Positions 1 through 13,641 of a DNA stretch of 64,000 bases are shown piece by piece. How positions within the stretch are numbered: the stretch's first letter is position 1; the number at the start of each line of letters is the position of its first letter. This DNA is from Termitomyces sp. T153 (lineage: Eukaryota > Basidiomycota > Agaricomycetes > Agaricales > Lyophyllaceae), in NCBI GenBank assembly GCA_018296165.2, contig JACKQL020000003.1:62001-126000 (forward strand), read 5' to 3'. A model generated the notes under the pieces. The model saw only the letters and a list, made by a program, of their open reading frames with translations, did no database searches and was not told the DNA's origin. The position numbers and the translations under genes were made by a program.

Positions 1-1104
1 GTGTGAGGACTCTATGGGATGAAACAGGCAGGAAGGATTTGGAATGGTAATGTGAATGAGAATATGCTCTCATGGGGGTTCAAACGTCTAGCATGCGAGT
101 CATGCATTTACTTTCGAACTACTGACCAGGGCACCACAATCGCAGCCTTACACGTCGATGACTTCCTCTCAATTGCAAGCAACAAGGAAGAGAACAAATG
201 TTTCAAGAATCAAATGAGGCAAGTGTGGACTATTTCTGATTTGGGCTTGCCATGCTTCATTGTTGGAATTGCCATTGAATGGGACCATGAGAACCGGACA
301 GTCAAACTTTCACAGAAAGTGCTCATTGACAAGATCATCAACCAATTTGGACAGAAGGATGCCATGCTACTCTTGTTGCCCATGGACCCTAACTCCAAAC
401 TGAGGCGAGTTAATCGCAAGAACCTGACTCAGGAGGAGCAATGCACTCTCGAACAAACTCCATATCGCCAACTTGCCAAATCTACATGCCCTGATATTGC
501 CTTCGGAGTTCAACAACTCAGCCAATATCTTGACTCTTATGCTACCCCGCATTGGAATGTGGCAATTCAACTTGTTTGATATTTGAAAGGGACATGAGAT
601 CTCCAGCTCCACCTAGGTGGCCGCGACATAGATATGAGACTGATAGGATGCACTGACTCTGATTGGGCTAGTTGCCCAGATACGAGGTGAAGTGTTGGGG
701 GCTACACTTGGAACATGGGATCTGGGGCAATTTCATGGGCAGCCAGGAAACAACAAACAGTGGCGGCTTCATCCTGCAAGGCCGAGTACATGGCGGCATT
801 TGAGAGTGCCCAGGAGTGTATCTGGCTTTGAGCCTTGCTGAAGGAGATTAATCACAACAAAAACTCACAGCCCACATGCATTTTCTGTGACAATGATTCA
901 GCCATTGCCCTATCCAAGGACCCCCTTCTCCATGCCCACATCAAACACGTTGATATAAAATATCATTTTCTTTGTGAATGAGTCCAATCTCAAGAACTGG
1001 TCCTACTCTGAGTGCCCTCTAAAAACAATACTGCTGACATATTCACTAAACCCCTTCCATTACCCACATTCAAACATCTTCGCCCACATCTTGGTCTCCG
1101 TTGA
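1..1104 (+). pseudogene. Ty1/copia Pol fragment: end of reverse transcriptase plus RNase H, decayed
   Basis: The frame runs in from the left edge. It reads GLYGMKQAGRIWN, then HVDDF (the reverse transcriptase active-site box, usually YVDD), the PDIAFGVQQLSQY block, and the RNase H motifs DSDWAS, SCKAEYMA, CDNDSAIALS and ADIFTKPLP, ending at the natural stop TGA 1102-1104. The frame is kept over the whole stretch but is cut by in-frame TGA codons at 4, 577, 595, 688, 829, 979 and 1009. All seven stand where this family usually has a basic residue, mostly arginine; none is TAA or TAG. There are no large indels, so the copy decayed by point mutation. It cannot be functional. An LTR follows directly. 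The gag, protease and integrase parts would lie left of the window. Confidence 0.93.
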
Positions 1105-1129
1105 ACCATGCCATACTTCCACACACAAG

Positions 1130-1458
1130 GAGGAGTGTCTATGCTGAGGAGGAGTGTTGGACTTTGGCCATCGCATCAAACAATGATGGTGCCACCATAG
1201 ACACTCACTATGTATGGCCAGACATTGTCTGTCACACTGTGAACAATGGTTCATTGTTCTCAGTGCGCATGTCTATATATTCTCACTATACCTAGATAGA
1301 ATCCTCAGTCATTTGTATCAGACTGAGGGTGAGTAAATACCTTTTTTATACATCACATGCACATACTGACTGTACATAGTATTGATTTCAGTCTTACTAG
1401 GTACAGTTTAATCTTAGTCATTTGTATCGGACTGAGGTATTGATTTCAGTCTTACTAG
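1130..1458 (+). repeat. Ty1/copia 3' LTR with hairpin and internal duplication
   Basis: A purine-rich tract (AAGGAGGAGTG, 1129-1139, repeated as GAGGAGTG just before the LTR) is followed by TGTTGGAC at 1156, a typical LTR start. A TATATATT box lies near 1273. A perfect 8-bp inverted repeat, CCTCAGTC (1303-1310) and GACTGAGG (1321-1328), forms a strong hairpin. A shortened copy of the hairpin segment follows at about 1411-1436, and a 20-bp stretch at about 1380-1399 is repeated at about 1438-1458. The right end is not sharp; gypsy sequence begins soon after. Confidence 0.7.
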
Positions 1459-2400
1459 TATCCTGGTCTGGACTTCTAACATACATAGCCAAGCACATTG
1501 CAGAGCTAGTATTTGCCAAAGTATACAAATTCCATAGCCTACCACATGCCATTGTGAGTGATAGAGACTCATATTTTACCAGCATGTTCTGGTCTCACTT
1601 ACATGCCTTGATTGGAACCCAGTTGAGACTGTCATCCTCATACCACCCTGAGACAGATGGGGCCATGGAAAGGGCCAATCACACTGTGACCCAAATGATT
1701 AGGCAGTGCATAGGAACCAACCAGCAAGATTGGGTTCCCAAGCTACCCACTATTAAATTCACCATCAACATCACATGTTCAGACAGCACCAGCTATTCAC
1801 CCTTCTTTCTTAATTCAAAACATGTGCCTAGGGCCCTCACCTGGAACCAGGCACTGGCTGAAGAGTATGCTGGAGTATGGGTATTTGCTCAGCATTTATG
1901 CATGGCCATAATGGCTGCTCATGATAGTATCATAGCCACTTGAGTAAAGCAGACCAGAGCTGCTAACAGAAAATGCAGACCATCCCTGTTCACTAAGGGA
2001 GATTTAGTTTATCTATCTACTAAGAACATAACTTACCCAAAGTGGTTGGCCCACAAACTCATTCCCAAATATGAGGGGCCATACCTGATAACTGAAGACT
2101 TTGGCAATAACTCTTACCAAGTAGACATTTCTTCCAGCCTGTGACAGCAAGGTGTACATGACATTTTCAATGCCACTTTACTCTGAATTCACAAACCTAA
2201 TAACAATCAATTATTTCCAGGACAACTAGATGAACAAATTACTGGCTAGGAACTCAAGGAGTGGGCTGCCAATTGTATTGTGGCACACTATGGCAGTAAG
2301 GCTAGAGCTGTGTTTGAAGTATTATGGAAGGCAGGAGACAAAACATGGATGAACTCCAAGCAAGTTAGAAACTCCACCTGCTAGATGCATATTTAGCATT
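1422..2400 (+). pseudogene. Ty3/gypsy integrase C-terminal half, decayed
   Basis: One frame reads an integrase core from its middle: LVFAKVYKFHSLPHAIVSDR (second catalytic Asp), FTSMFW, SSYHPETDGAMERAN (catalytic Glu region), then the C-terminal GDLVYLSTKN and KLIPKYEGPY blocks and a chromodomain-like end (FEVLWKAGDKTW). In-frame stops are TGA at 1941, 2142 and 2184, each where arginine is usual (before VKQTRAAN, in SL-x-QQGVHDIF, in LL-x-IHKPN), and TAG at 2247. The zinc-binding N-terminus and the first catalytic Asp are missing; the left junction abuts the copia LTR. This is a piece of a gypsy element separate from the one at 42-47.8 kb. Confidence 0.88.
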
Positions 2401-3750
2401 AATAGGAGTGGAAGACCCTACAGACTTGCTGGAAGGGACAGGAACACTGCCTACTGATGACTCTCAGGTATTTCTTGGAAATTTAGAATTAACTGGATAT
2501 TTAAGGAAAGAACTGCTGGCAAAGTTCTCCCTCTTTTTCTCATCCATCTGTCTTCCTTCCTTCTCTACTTTCACTACCCATTTCCCCTCTGACTTTCCAT
2601 CCCCCAGCATGTATCAAGGTGGCACACATGAATCCAAAGGCCCCTGTCCTCTATTTCTGTTATCCCATAACATCCTTGGATCAAGCAAGACTGAGTCTTG
2701 ATGATGTTAACCCTTTCTTGGGGAGACACCTCTATGGGCATACTCCACTCCCTCTAGGTGGCACTGTATCTACAGTTCAGTGATATCTCTATAGCAAATC
2801 CAGCAGATTGCAGGGCTGGACTAAAGCTGCTGATTGGATACCACCCTTTTCTAGGCTCTTTAATGCTGTACTTCAAGAAGAGTACCCTTATTGGCTTGCA
2901 GAATACAACCCCCAGACCAAGCAGTAGATTATATCCAAGCATTGTGTACCCCCCAGTTCCATACATACTCAGTTCTTTGACAAGAATTGGTACTAAGAAC
3001 TGGTTCTGCTTGGAATACTTACCCCCCATGGGAACATTAACAGGCACAAGCTGTGATTAATTTAAATTGCCCTCAATCACCCTTTCAATGACATATATTG
3101 AAAGAACAAGTACTTCCAACATTGTAAAGAAGAACTGGCTAGGACTCAGTGGAAGAACAATAATTACTTTGGATCTCACCTGCACAATAACCACTTAACT
3201 GCTTACTTTAATCAGAGTTATGAGGTCAGACCAACCCTAATGCAGAAGTCAACTGCACCCTTACACCTCTCTCACTCTTCAGAGCCCATTGCCCAGCCAC
3301 CTCCTCTCCTGCTGGAAGACTCTCTCCAATTCAGCAATCCCAATGCATTGACAGGAGGCATGACTGAAGGGTCCCCCAACACTCATATCTACCTCCATCA
3401 AACTCCTGTCCCCAGTCCAGAGAGGCAGCCAATAGCAGAATCTTCTAATTTAGGGGGTCGCCAACTGGCCTTGAGTACCTTAGCCAATGTTAACATAGCC
3501 ATGAACCTGGGAGAAGAAGACAACTTCTTAAACAATTTCCTCTTCTCCAACTGAACAAAACATGCTCCTTCTATCTTACTCCCAACTCTCCTTAACCAAC
3601 CACTTTGATCTAAGTCACTCCTTTAAATCTCATATCATTCCCTGCTATTGCAACTAGGAGCTGAGTTTCAGAGCCACTTATACTCATCTGGAGGGCATAT
3701 GTAAGAGAATCATGATGGACTCTTATCAGTTACTCTTGTCATTTCATTTA
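2401..3750 (+). other. Likely gypsy 3' region, unresolved
   Basis: Several short open frames (for example 2408-2701, 2758-3060 and 3240-3554) follow the integrase on the same strand and have the same CG-poor composition. None carries a motif I recognise. Near 3688-3700 the sequence GGAGGGCATATGTAAGAG resembles a polypurine tract followed by an LTR start (TGTAAGAG), so the 3' LTR may begin near 3700. I did not find the matching second LTR, so this is only a suggestion. Confidence 0.35.
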
Positions 3751-4011
3751 ATATTTCTAATCACTTACATAACCTTTGATCTTCATATATATATCTACAA
3801 AAATGTGCTAGAGTAGTTAGCTTTTTTGCAATCCTAGAACTTACTCCAGTTCACTTGTAAAGACTTTAGACTCATGTGACTCAACATCTGCCTTATTGGG
3901 CAGCCTTGCATTACAGTTTTTTAGTGTCATTGAGTATTTATCTTTCTGTATGTATTTAATAGAAAATGTTTGTTTATTGAGCAAGCAAAAATTCTGCAAG
4001 ATTGTTTGAGT

Positions 4012-4310
4012 GGTCATGTACTCAATATAGCATATTGAGTTAGGTAGAGTCAAGGCTTGACTCATTGATATTTTTTTTGAAGAGTGATGGTATCCAAAAT
4101 AAAAATTCTTTGCTAAAAGCTTCCTATACAAAGTTGATCTTCAGAGTTGCATTTGTTCTTCTGCACTTATCTGGGCACAAGAACCAGCTAGTAATAGTGG
4201 TAAGTTGCTCAGTTATGCTTACATCATAATATCAAAAATCCATAAATCAAATCTGGTTGATGCAAATAATCATGTGCTGTGTCCATACTGCAATACATAT
4301 ATTAACATTG
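4012..4310 (+). repeat. Direct repeat copy 1 (5' end of a zinc-finger transposon gene)
   Basis: This segment (GAGTTAGGTAG, TCAAGGCTTGACTC, then CTATACAAAG, AATCATGTGCTGTGTCC) matches 9252-9545 in the same order and orientation with many substitutions and some indels. Both copies lead into the same zinc-finger reading frame. They are two dispersed copies of the 5' part of one element family. Confidence 0.65.
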
Positions 4311-4870
4311 GAAAGAGTGGCCTCCTGAACTGGGAGAAGGTGCATGAAGGCAGCAAGAAATGTGCTAACAACTTGAAGAAATGGAACACCAATCAAGTTG
4401 CAATCAAGCCTTGATTTAATGTGGCTCACTTTTTAGCACTCAAAGCTCCTCATGTTACACCAACATTAGCACCTCTGCCTATACAATCAATGTCACTTCA
4501 GTCCAAAGAGCCTGACCAACCCTTACTACCACTCCTGACATTTACACATGCCAATGCTGTAAAACTTCTTCATATATTTTGGAACAAGATTGAAGCAGTG
4601 CCCTCAGCAGTAGAAGTTGCAGATATAGAACACCTATAGAACACTCTTTTGCTGCATTTTTCAATGATCCTTGAGGATGTGTGGAGGATGGTGAGGATTC
4701 CTGGGAGAAATGGGATGGCACATTGAACATGCTACTATAGAGATCACAAAAAGACTTATATAAGCTTGTCTAGATCAGCAAAAATAGACTTGATTAATTC
4801 CTTGAATATCTTGTCACACATTATAAAAAAGGTGCATTAATAGAACAAAAGGTTATGAGGCTAATAACAT
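4205..4870 (+). pseudogene. Agaricomycete transposon protein, N-terminal zinc-finger region
   Basis: The frame begins with a CCHC/BED-like finger: CPYC, then about 20 residues later H-x5-C (VHEGSKKC). It continues with a linker rich in proline and leucine (LKAPHVTPTLAPLPIQ), a helix (HANAVKLLHIFWNKIEAVPSA), and the blocks EDSWEKWDGTLNMLL and RSQKDLYKLV. As I remember them, predicted proteins of repetitive families in Agaricomycetes share this layout, but I cannot name the family. Internal stops and frame changes after 4414, 4639 and about 4730 break it. The sequence is CG-free. No transposase core is attached. Confidence 0.55.
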
Positions 4871-4964
4871 GTACTGATGAAAAGTAAGTAGACTTTTGAA
4901 GGCTGCAAACCACCAACTAAATTCATAGTAGATTAGATACACTACTGGATTTCCTAGCATCAGA

Positions 4965-5110
4965 GGAGGGGCACAGTGGCTCAGCTGGCATCATTGTGTC
5001 CTAAAGCAGGTCACCTGACTTGCAAGTGCAAGGTTGGAGTTTTGACTCTGACTTAGTGTGCCTGTGTAGAAACACCTTAAATACCATGTGAGTTATTTTA
5101 ATGTTACTAG
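4965..5110 (+). repeat. Candidate tRNA-derived SINE
   Basis: TGGCTCAGCTGG at 4977-4988 fits the RNA polymerase III A-box consensus TRGCNNAGYNGG exactly. GGTTGGAGTTT at 5032-5042 fits a B box (GGTTCGANNCY) once its CG is allowed to have decayed. The 43-bp spacing is normal for tRNA-like promoters, and the text around the boxes (GGGGCACAG start, CACCTGACTTGCAAGTGCAAGG) is tRNA-like. No tRNA clover leaf closes cleanly, and a non-tRNA tail follows, so a SINE is more likely than a tRNA gene. A second copy was not found in the window. Confidence 0.45.
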
Positions 5111-5899
5111 AAAGCCACTGTTCTCATGTGTTAATTGGAAGGCTTCAACATGCCAATAATGGGGACATCAATTAGCACATGACTTAATGAGGCATTGTCA
5201 CCACCTTGCTCATGTTCAATCAGAAAAAGAGAGGGTTCCCTGGCATGGCAGATTTGGGAGAGGGAAAACTGTACCTCACTGACCAAGCATGCCATAGTGT
5301 GAATAGGCATGAAAATAGGATAAAGCATGACTTGACTGCCATTCAGAGTGGTCTGACAATCATGATCAGAAGGCTATCTTAGGATGCACAGCTGTACCTG
5401 AGTTGAGTTTTCAGGTAGATGACATGATTGCCACTATCAAAGCTGGATTTTATACTCCAAAAAATAATGTCTGAGTGAGAGGAAAGGTTTAGAGTTGTGG
5501 AACCTTTGTTGAACTAGTTGGATACTGGTAGCAAAAGCATTAGAAGCTTCATAGCTGAACACCAACCAACACTGGCAAGCATTGCTGAAAGTAAAAAGAG
5601 TTTAAATATTAGAAAGGCACATTAATAGCAGATGGTTAGGAACTTATGTGGAATGCCATATAAACTCCAATTAGATCAAATTGTAGTAAAGTGGCCATGA
5701 GGCATAACTGGGATGCTTGAAAAGGCATTAGGCCAGAGTACTATTTAGCAGTGTCCATGATTCCCACTCTTAGCATTACTGTAGGAGCTATATCTACTAT
5801 CCCACACATCATCATGTGAAATAGCTTCTAAAGAATATAAAAACCAGATCCTCCTCCTCCTCCTTCCCTAGCATCAGGCATACTCATCACAAAAAGGGA

Positions 5900-6131
5900 A
5901 GACAAGATAGAAATCATTCCTGCTCTAATAGCAGAGGATTGGGTCAGATAGAAAGCAGTATGTGTGGAAGCTATAAGGAGAAAGCATTTCAGACTGAAAC
6001 ATTACACCTACTGTAAAACATGAAGGAGGGAATAATCTCATGGTATGGGGCTATATGAGTTGGAATGGGGTGCTTATAAAGGTGGTGGAGATCATGAATG
6101 CAGAGCAGTACATTGTGACAGTTTTTTGAGC
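5900..6131 (+). pseudogene. Tc1/mariner transposase, catalytic-domain fragment
   Basis: From 5941 one frame reads GSDRKQYVWK, then TPTVKHEGGNNLMVWGYMSW and NGV, followed by IMNAEQYI. KHGGG-x-LMVWGCMSW is a hallmark of Tc1/mariner DDE transposases. Stops (TAA and TGA) interrupt it. The fragment ends at GTGACAGTTTTTTGAGC (6115-6131), which is a copy of the terminal repeat seen at 6964 and 7167. The N-terminal half on this strand is not clearly readable. Confidence 0.75.
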
Positions 6132-6339
6132 TACTATATGTGGACTTTGGCCTGATCAAAACTTAAGTTGAATATCTAGGCAAGATTTTCTTTGTATGCA
6201 GTTACAAATAAATGTTTGACTGGGTAATGTCTCCAAGATGCATCAACATCAATTCAAATAGTTTGAAAAGGAATATTTAGCAGTATATCAAGGTCAGATA
6301 AAGCATCCACAATCAAAACCAAGACAGAAATTGTTTGAT

Positions 6340-6815
6340 GAATTAGAGTGTGTTAATCTTTGTCTCATCTGTCTATAACACTCTTTTCCAGTTCTTTACA
6401 GTCTAGTTCTGATGCTCTTTATCCCATTTAAGTCAAAGTAGTTGCCAATATCTAGCTTTGAGCATAAGAACTTTCCTCTTTGTAGCAGACCAATACCCCT
6501 CCTCCTTCAGCACATTCCAGACAGTCTGAGGAGAGACAGGGTTGGAAATAATGTTGTTGATAAAATCAGTGGCCTGAACAGCTGTATCAAATCTTCTAGT
6601 TGAGATTTGTTAAATAATAGCCTGTTTATCATGTGGAGTAAGCTTAGCTGAATAGCCTCCAGAATGGTTTTCCTTATTCACCTCCAACTCTCTAGCAATC
6701 ATCCCAATAGTAGACTTTCCTGGACCAGTTTTAGCCTCAATCTAATATAGAGAATACTCTTGAGCAAGGAGAGAAGCAACAGTAGAGCATTGTGCAGGAG
6801 AAGTAGCTTTCATAA
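6340..6815 (-). pseudogene. Tc1/mariner transposase, N-terminal HTH fragment on the minus strand
   Basis: On the minus strand, from an ATG near 6813, the frame reads KATSPAQCSTVASLLAQEYS, then GPGKSTIGMIARELEVNKEN (second helix-turn-helix), GGYSAKLTPHDKQAI, RRFDTAVQATDFIN, VSPQTVWNVLKEEGYWSATK and finally TDETKI (first catalytic Asp block). Stops break it in several places. It is the N-terminal half of the same superfamily as the plus-strand fragment at 5.9-6.1 kb, in opposite orientation. Its C-terminal half is missing, so the two fragments are either separate insertions or an inverted element. Confidence 0.75.
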
Positions 6816-6963
6816 TGGTGGTTGAAGGTCAAGATGTGGTCCAACCAACTTGAACCACTCCCAAATATAACTAAACATGGTTACATGACTCTGTTGATAT
6901 TTCCACATGCAACTTACTCTTGATTTCTGACTATAATAGGGATAAACCTGCAAAATTAAAGAT

Positions 6964-7167
6964 GCTCAAAAAACTGTCCCAATGAGTAAATATTTTAAAA
7001 TAGCCATTACTCCATCAGTTTTGATTTGAATTACATAAGCTAAAATGCAAGTTGTAGCTATGATGCCATAGTATTTTACATGATTTAACCAGAATTTTAA
7101 ATACTTCTAATCCTTCATGCTAATGTCACCTTTCAAAAAGTATAAAATATTGGGACATTTTTTGAGC
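6964..7167. mobile_element. 204-bp segment with Tc1/mariner-type terminal inverted repeats
   Basis: GCTCAAAAAACTGTCCCAAT (6964-6983) and the reverse complement of 7149-7167 (GCTCAAAAAATGTCCCAAT) match except for one base missing. The interior has no coding content. The same arm sequence closes the transposase fragment at 6115-6131. It may be a small non-autonomous (MITE-like) element, or the right arm may be the true end of the minus-strand transposase. A TATA just outside the right arm is compatible with a TA target site. Confidence 0.5.
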
Positions 7168-7194
7168 TGCTGTATATTCACTGCTATTCACATT

Positions 7195-8060
7195 AGTTTT
7201 TACCTCTTTCTCCACCATGATTCACACATTCATCTTTAGTGCTTTAACATCAGAAAGAGGTTTGATGGGTCATGTCTGCTGCTAATCCAGCAAACTCTGT
7301 TTTTACTGCAATACTTGTCTTTCTTTTTTGAGTAGCTAGATATGCCACAATTGTCTCTGAGTCACCCTCCAACATGAATGTGCTACCTTTGCTTAGCATA
7401 AAAGTGACTTTCAATGTCTTCTTCTTGTCTTTCTCTTTCCTCTGATTCTCATAATATGCTTATTAAACTTTTTTGAATTCTTTAATGGTTTTCTCTTCCA
7501 TCATGCTACTCTTCAGAATGCACTATGGTGCTATGTTGCCAGTGTAAACTTGCATACAATGCTTGGAGGCTTTGCAAGTAGTGCATATCAGATTACTTCC
7601 TTTCAACAGTCTTGTGGTAAACACAGTGAGTGTTATGTCTGCAGGTTTTAAACTAGATTTATCTGCATTTAGAAGGTCTGTTATCCCTCCAAAAAACATT
7701 GAATCTCCATAGGCCCATATTCCTTCATGTTCCCAGCCTGTCCCAGGTTCTGAGAGATGATTGATTGGATGTGGGTGAAAAATTTGTCAGATAATGATAA
7801 TAGTACTGTAATCAACTTCAGCAGTTCCTTGATAACCTCTCCTACATCAAATGCTCAGTTGACCTTCTTATAATCATGTTAACTGTCTTTGTGAAGGGTC
7901 CAGATGAGGAGCACTTTGAGATGAGGGCTTCTTGAAGCAGTTGCACTTGTTTGACCAGGACTGCACTACTATGCCTTCCCTCCTTCATGTAATCCTCTCA
8001 AGCCATAGGATCCTCCTCCTCTACACAAAGCTTCTGCTCAGACATCAAGATTGTATGTTT
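7195..8060 (-). pseudogene. Unrecognised decayed ORF of a transposon
   Basis: The minus strand carries discontinuous open stretches with coding character: MSEQKLCVEEEDP near 8050, VLVKQVQLLQEALISKC, a segment with a C-x2-C pair (ICTTCKASKHC) near 7570, and KDKKKTLKVTFMLSKG near 7400. Stops separate them. CG is absent. I cannot assign a family. It is probably the body of one of the transposons whose ends lie nearby. Confidence 0.3.
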
Positions 8061-8560
8061 CAGGAATAAGCAAGCAAAGTGCTTATTTGAAGCCCATGCA
8101 TGGTAAGCATGTGGATTATGTACAGGATGTAGAGCAGGAGGCTGTCAAATATATAGTCCCATAGTAGTACCATTGACAATTCAAGCTTCATCATGTAAGC
8201 TCACTTAGAATACTTGTCCTTGTCCTTGTCTAGAACATGAGCAGTCCAAGATGACATGATCTTCCTCTTAAAAGAGAGCATGTTAAGGTTGCTGGAGTTG
8301 TCTATGAGCCTCATTTTAGCAATTCAAGTGGTGGAAAGAGTTGCAAGGACCTTTGCAGACACATCTTTTGCTGCAGGCAACATAGTATTATGTATTATCT
8401 CAGAGAGATCCAAAAAGTTTTCCAAGAAATGCAAGCATGCATAGATAAGATTGAAAATTGAGCAGCCAGCCCAGCAAAGCAAACAATGAGTATCTTTGTA
8501 TGCTCGTAAAGCAAATTTCAGATGGCTTTATCTTTTAGTAGGCAGTGCAGCAACAGCCCA
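8061..8560. other. CG-depleted sequence without a readable gene
   Basis: I see no conserved protein motif. A 62-codon open frame at 8256-8444 has no recognisable feature. The only CG dinucleotide I found between about 3.6 and 9.6 kb is near 8505. Confidence 0.5.
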
Positions 8561-8900
8561 TAACCTATGAGAAGGCAAATTTATCTAAGTCAACAAAGAT
8601 TAATCCTTAGTCTCTGTATAATTGACTGTATTTGCATACCTCAGTAAACAGAGATTAATCTGTAATGTACATAAGTAAAGAGTCCAATTTGTGTAGTACA
8701 TATTGTAGCTTACCCTCAGTCTTTGTATAATTGACTGAGGATATTCAGCATTGGTACATGGTATATAAGTCTTTTCCCCTCCATTGTTTGTTTGGCTATA
8801 ATCAATAGCTTTGACCCTGATCTAGGACCCTGACTATCATTGTCCCCATAGCCCATGGCTTAACACTCATGGTGCCTATGTGTTTGACCTCAATAAAACC
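8561..8900 (-). repeat. LTR fragment (copia-like) in minus orientation
   Basis: Read on the minus strand it has TGTTAAGCCATGGG, a TATA box (ACTTATATACC), then CCTCAGTC and GACTGAGG (8740-8733 and 8721-8714), the same 8-bp hairpin arms as in the copia LTR at 1303-1328, followed by GGTAAG. A degraded second hairpin (CCTTAGTC and GACTG) lies at about 8605-8630. No internal coding region is attached, so it is a solo or truncated LTR. The exact ends and a target duplication were not identified. Confidence 0.6.
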
Positions 8901-9251
8901 AGGAAAACTAGAGTGAACAGAGCAAGAACATGTGAAGTACAGAAAACAGTTAGACTTGACATCAGCATAAAATTATGTAAACATCAGATATAATCAACAA
9001 AGATGATTGCATTCACACAAATTCCAGACAGATAAATCACATGTGATCATTTTTGAAAACAAAATCACATGGCTAACAATTTTGAAGACACATCCAGACA
9101 GACAGATAGATCACATGAATAACACTTTTGAAGAAAAAATTAATCTCAAATCCATACAACCTCAATCCATTCTAGATCTCAGAACTGGCCAACATGCTTT
9201 GCAAACAATGTCATGTGATATCAATTCTATTGCAATCACTGAATCAAGGGG

Positions 9252-9560
9252 AAGTCATGTGCACAATATGGCATATCAGGTTGGGTAGGTAGGTCAAGGC
9301 CTTGACTCCTTGATTTTTTATTTTGAAAGTGATGCTACTCATCTAAAAAAAAGGAAATTGTTTGTTAAGAGTTGGGTATACAAAGCTGAATTTCAGCATT
9401 ATTCTTTCCTCAGCAAGTTCAAGAATGGCAGTATACTTTACATCAATGTGCTAATCCTTGCTAAACTTAATCAGTCAGAAATTGATAAATCAAACTTGAT
9501 TGTTGACACAGATAATCATGTACTCTGTCCATACTGCATACTCTCATTATATGTTATGTA
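9252..9560 (+). repeat. Direct repeat copy 2 (zinc-finger transposon gene start)
   Basis: The same order of blocks as at 4012-4310: GGTTGGGTAG, TCAAGGCCTTGACTCC, TATACAAAGCTGAATTTCAG, then NHVLCPYC in frame. The frame stops soon after the first cysteine pair, so this copy is truncated inside the zinc finger. The CG-poor compartment ends about 70 bp further on. Confidence 0.65.
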
Positions 9561-9599
9561 ATATGTTGTCACTCACCTGTTTGAAAAGTATCATCTACA

Positions 9600-13641
<4,042 letters not shown>

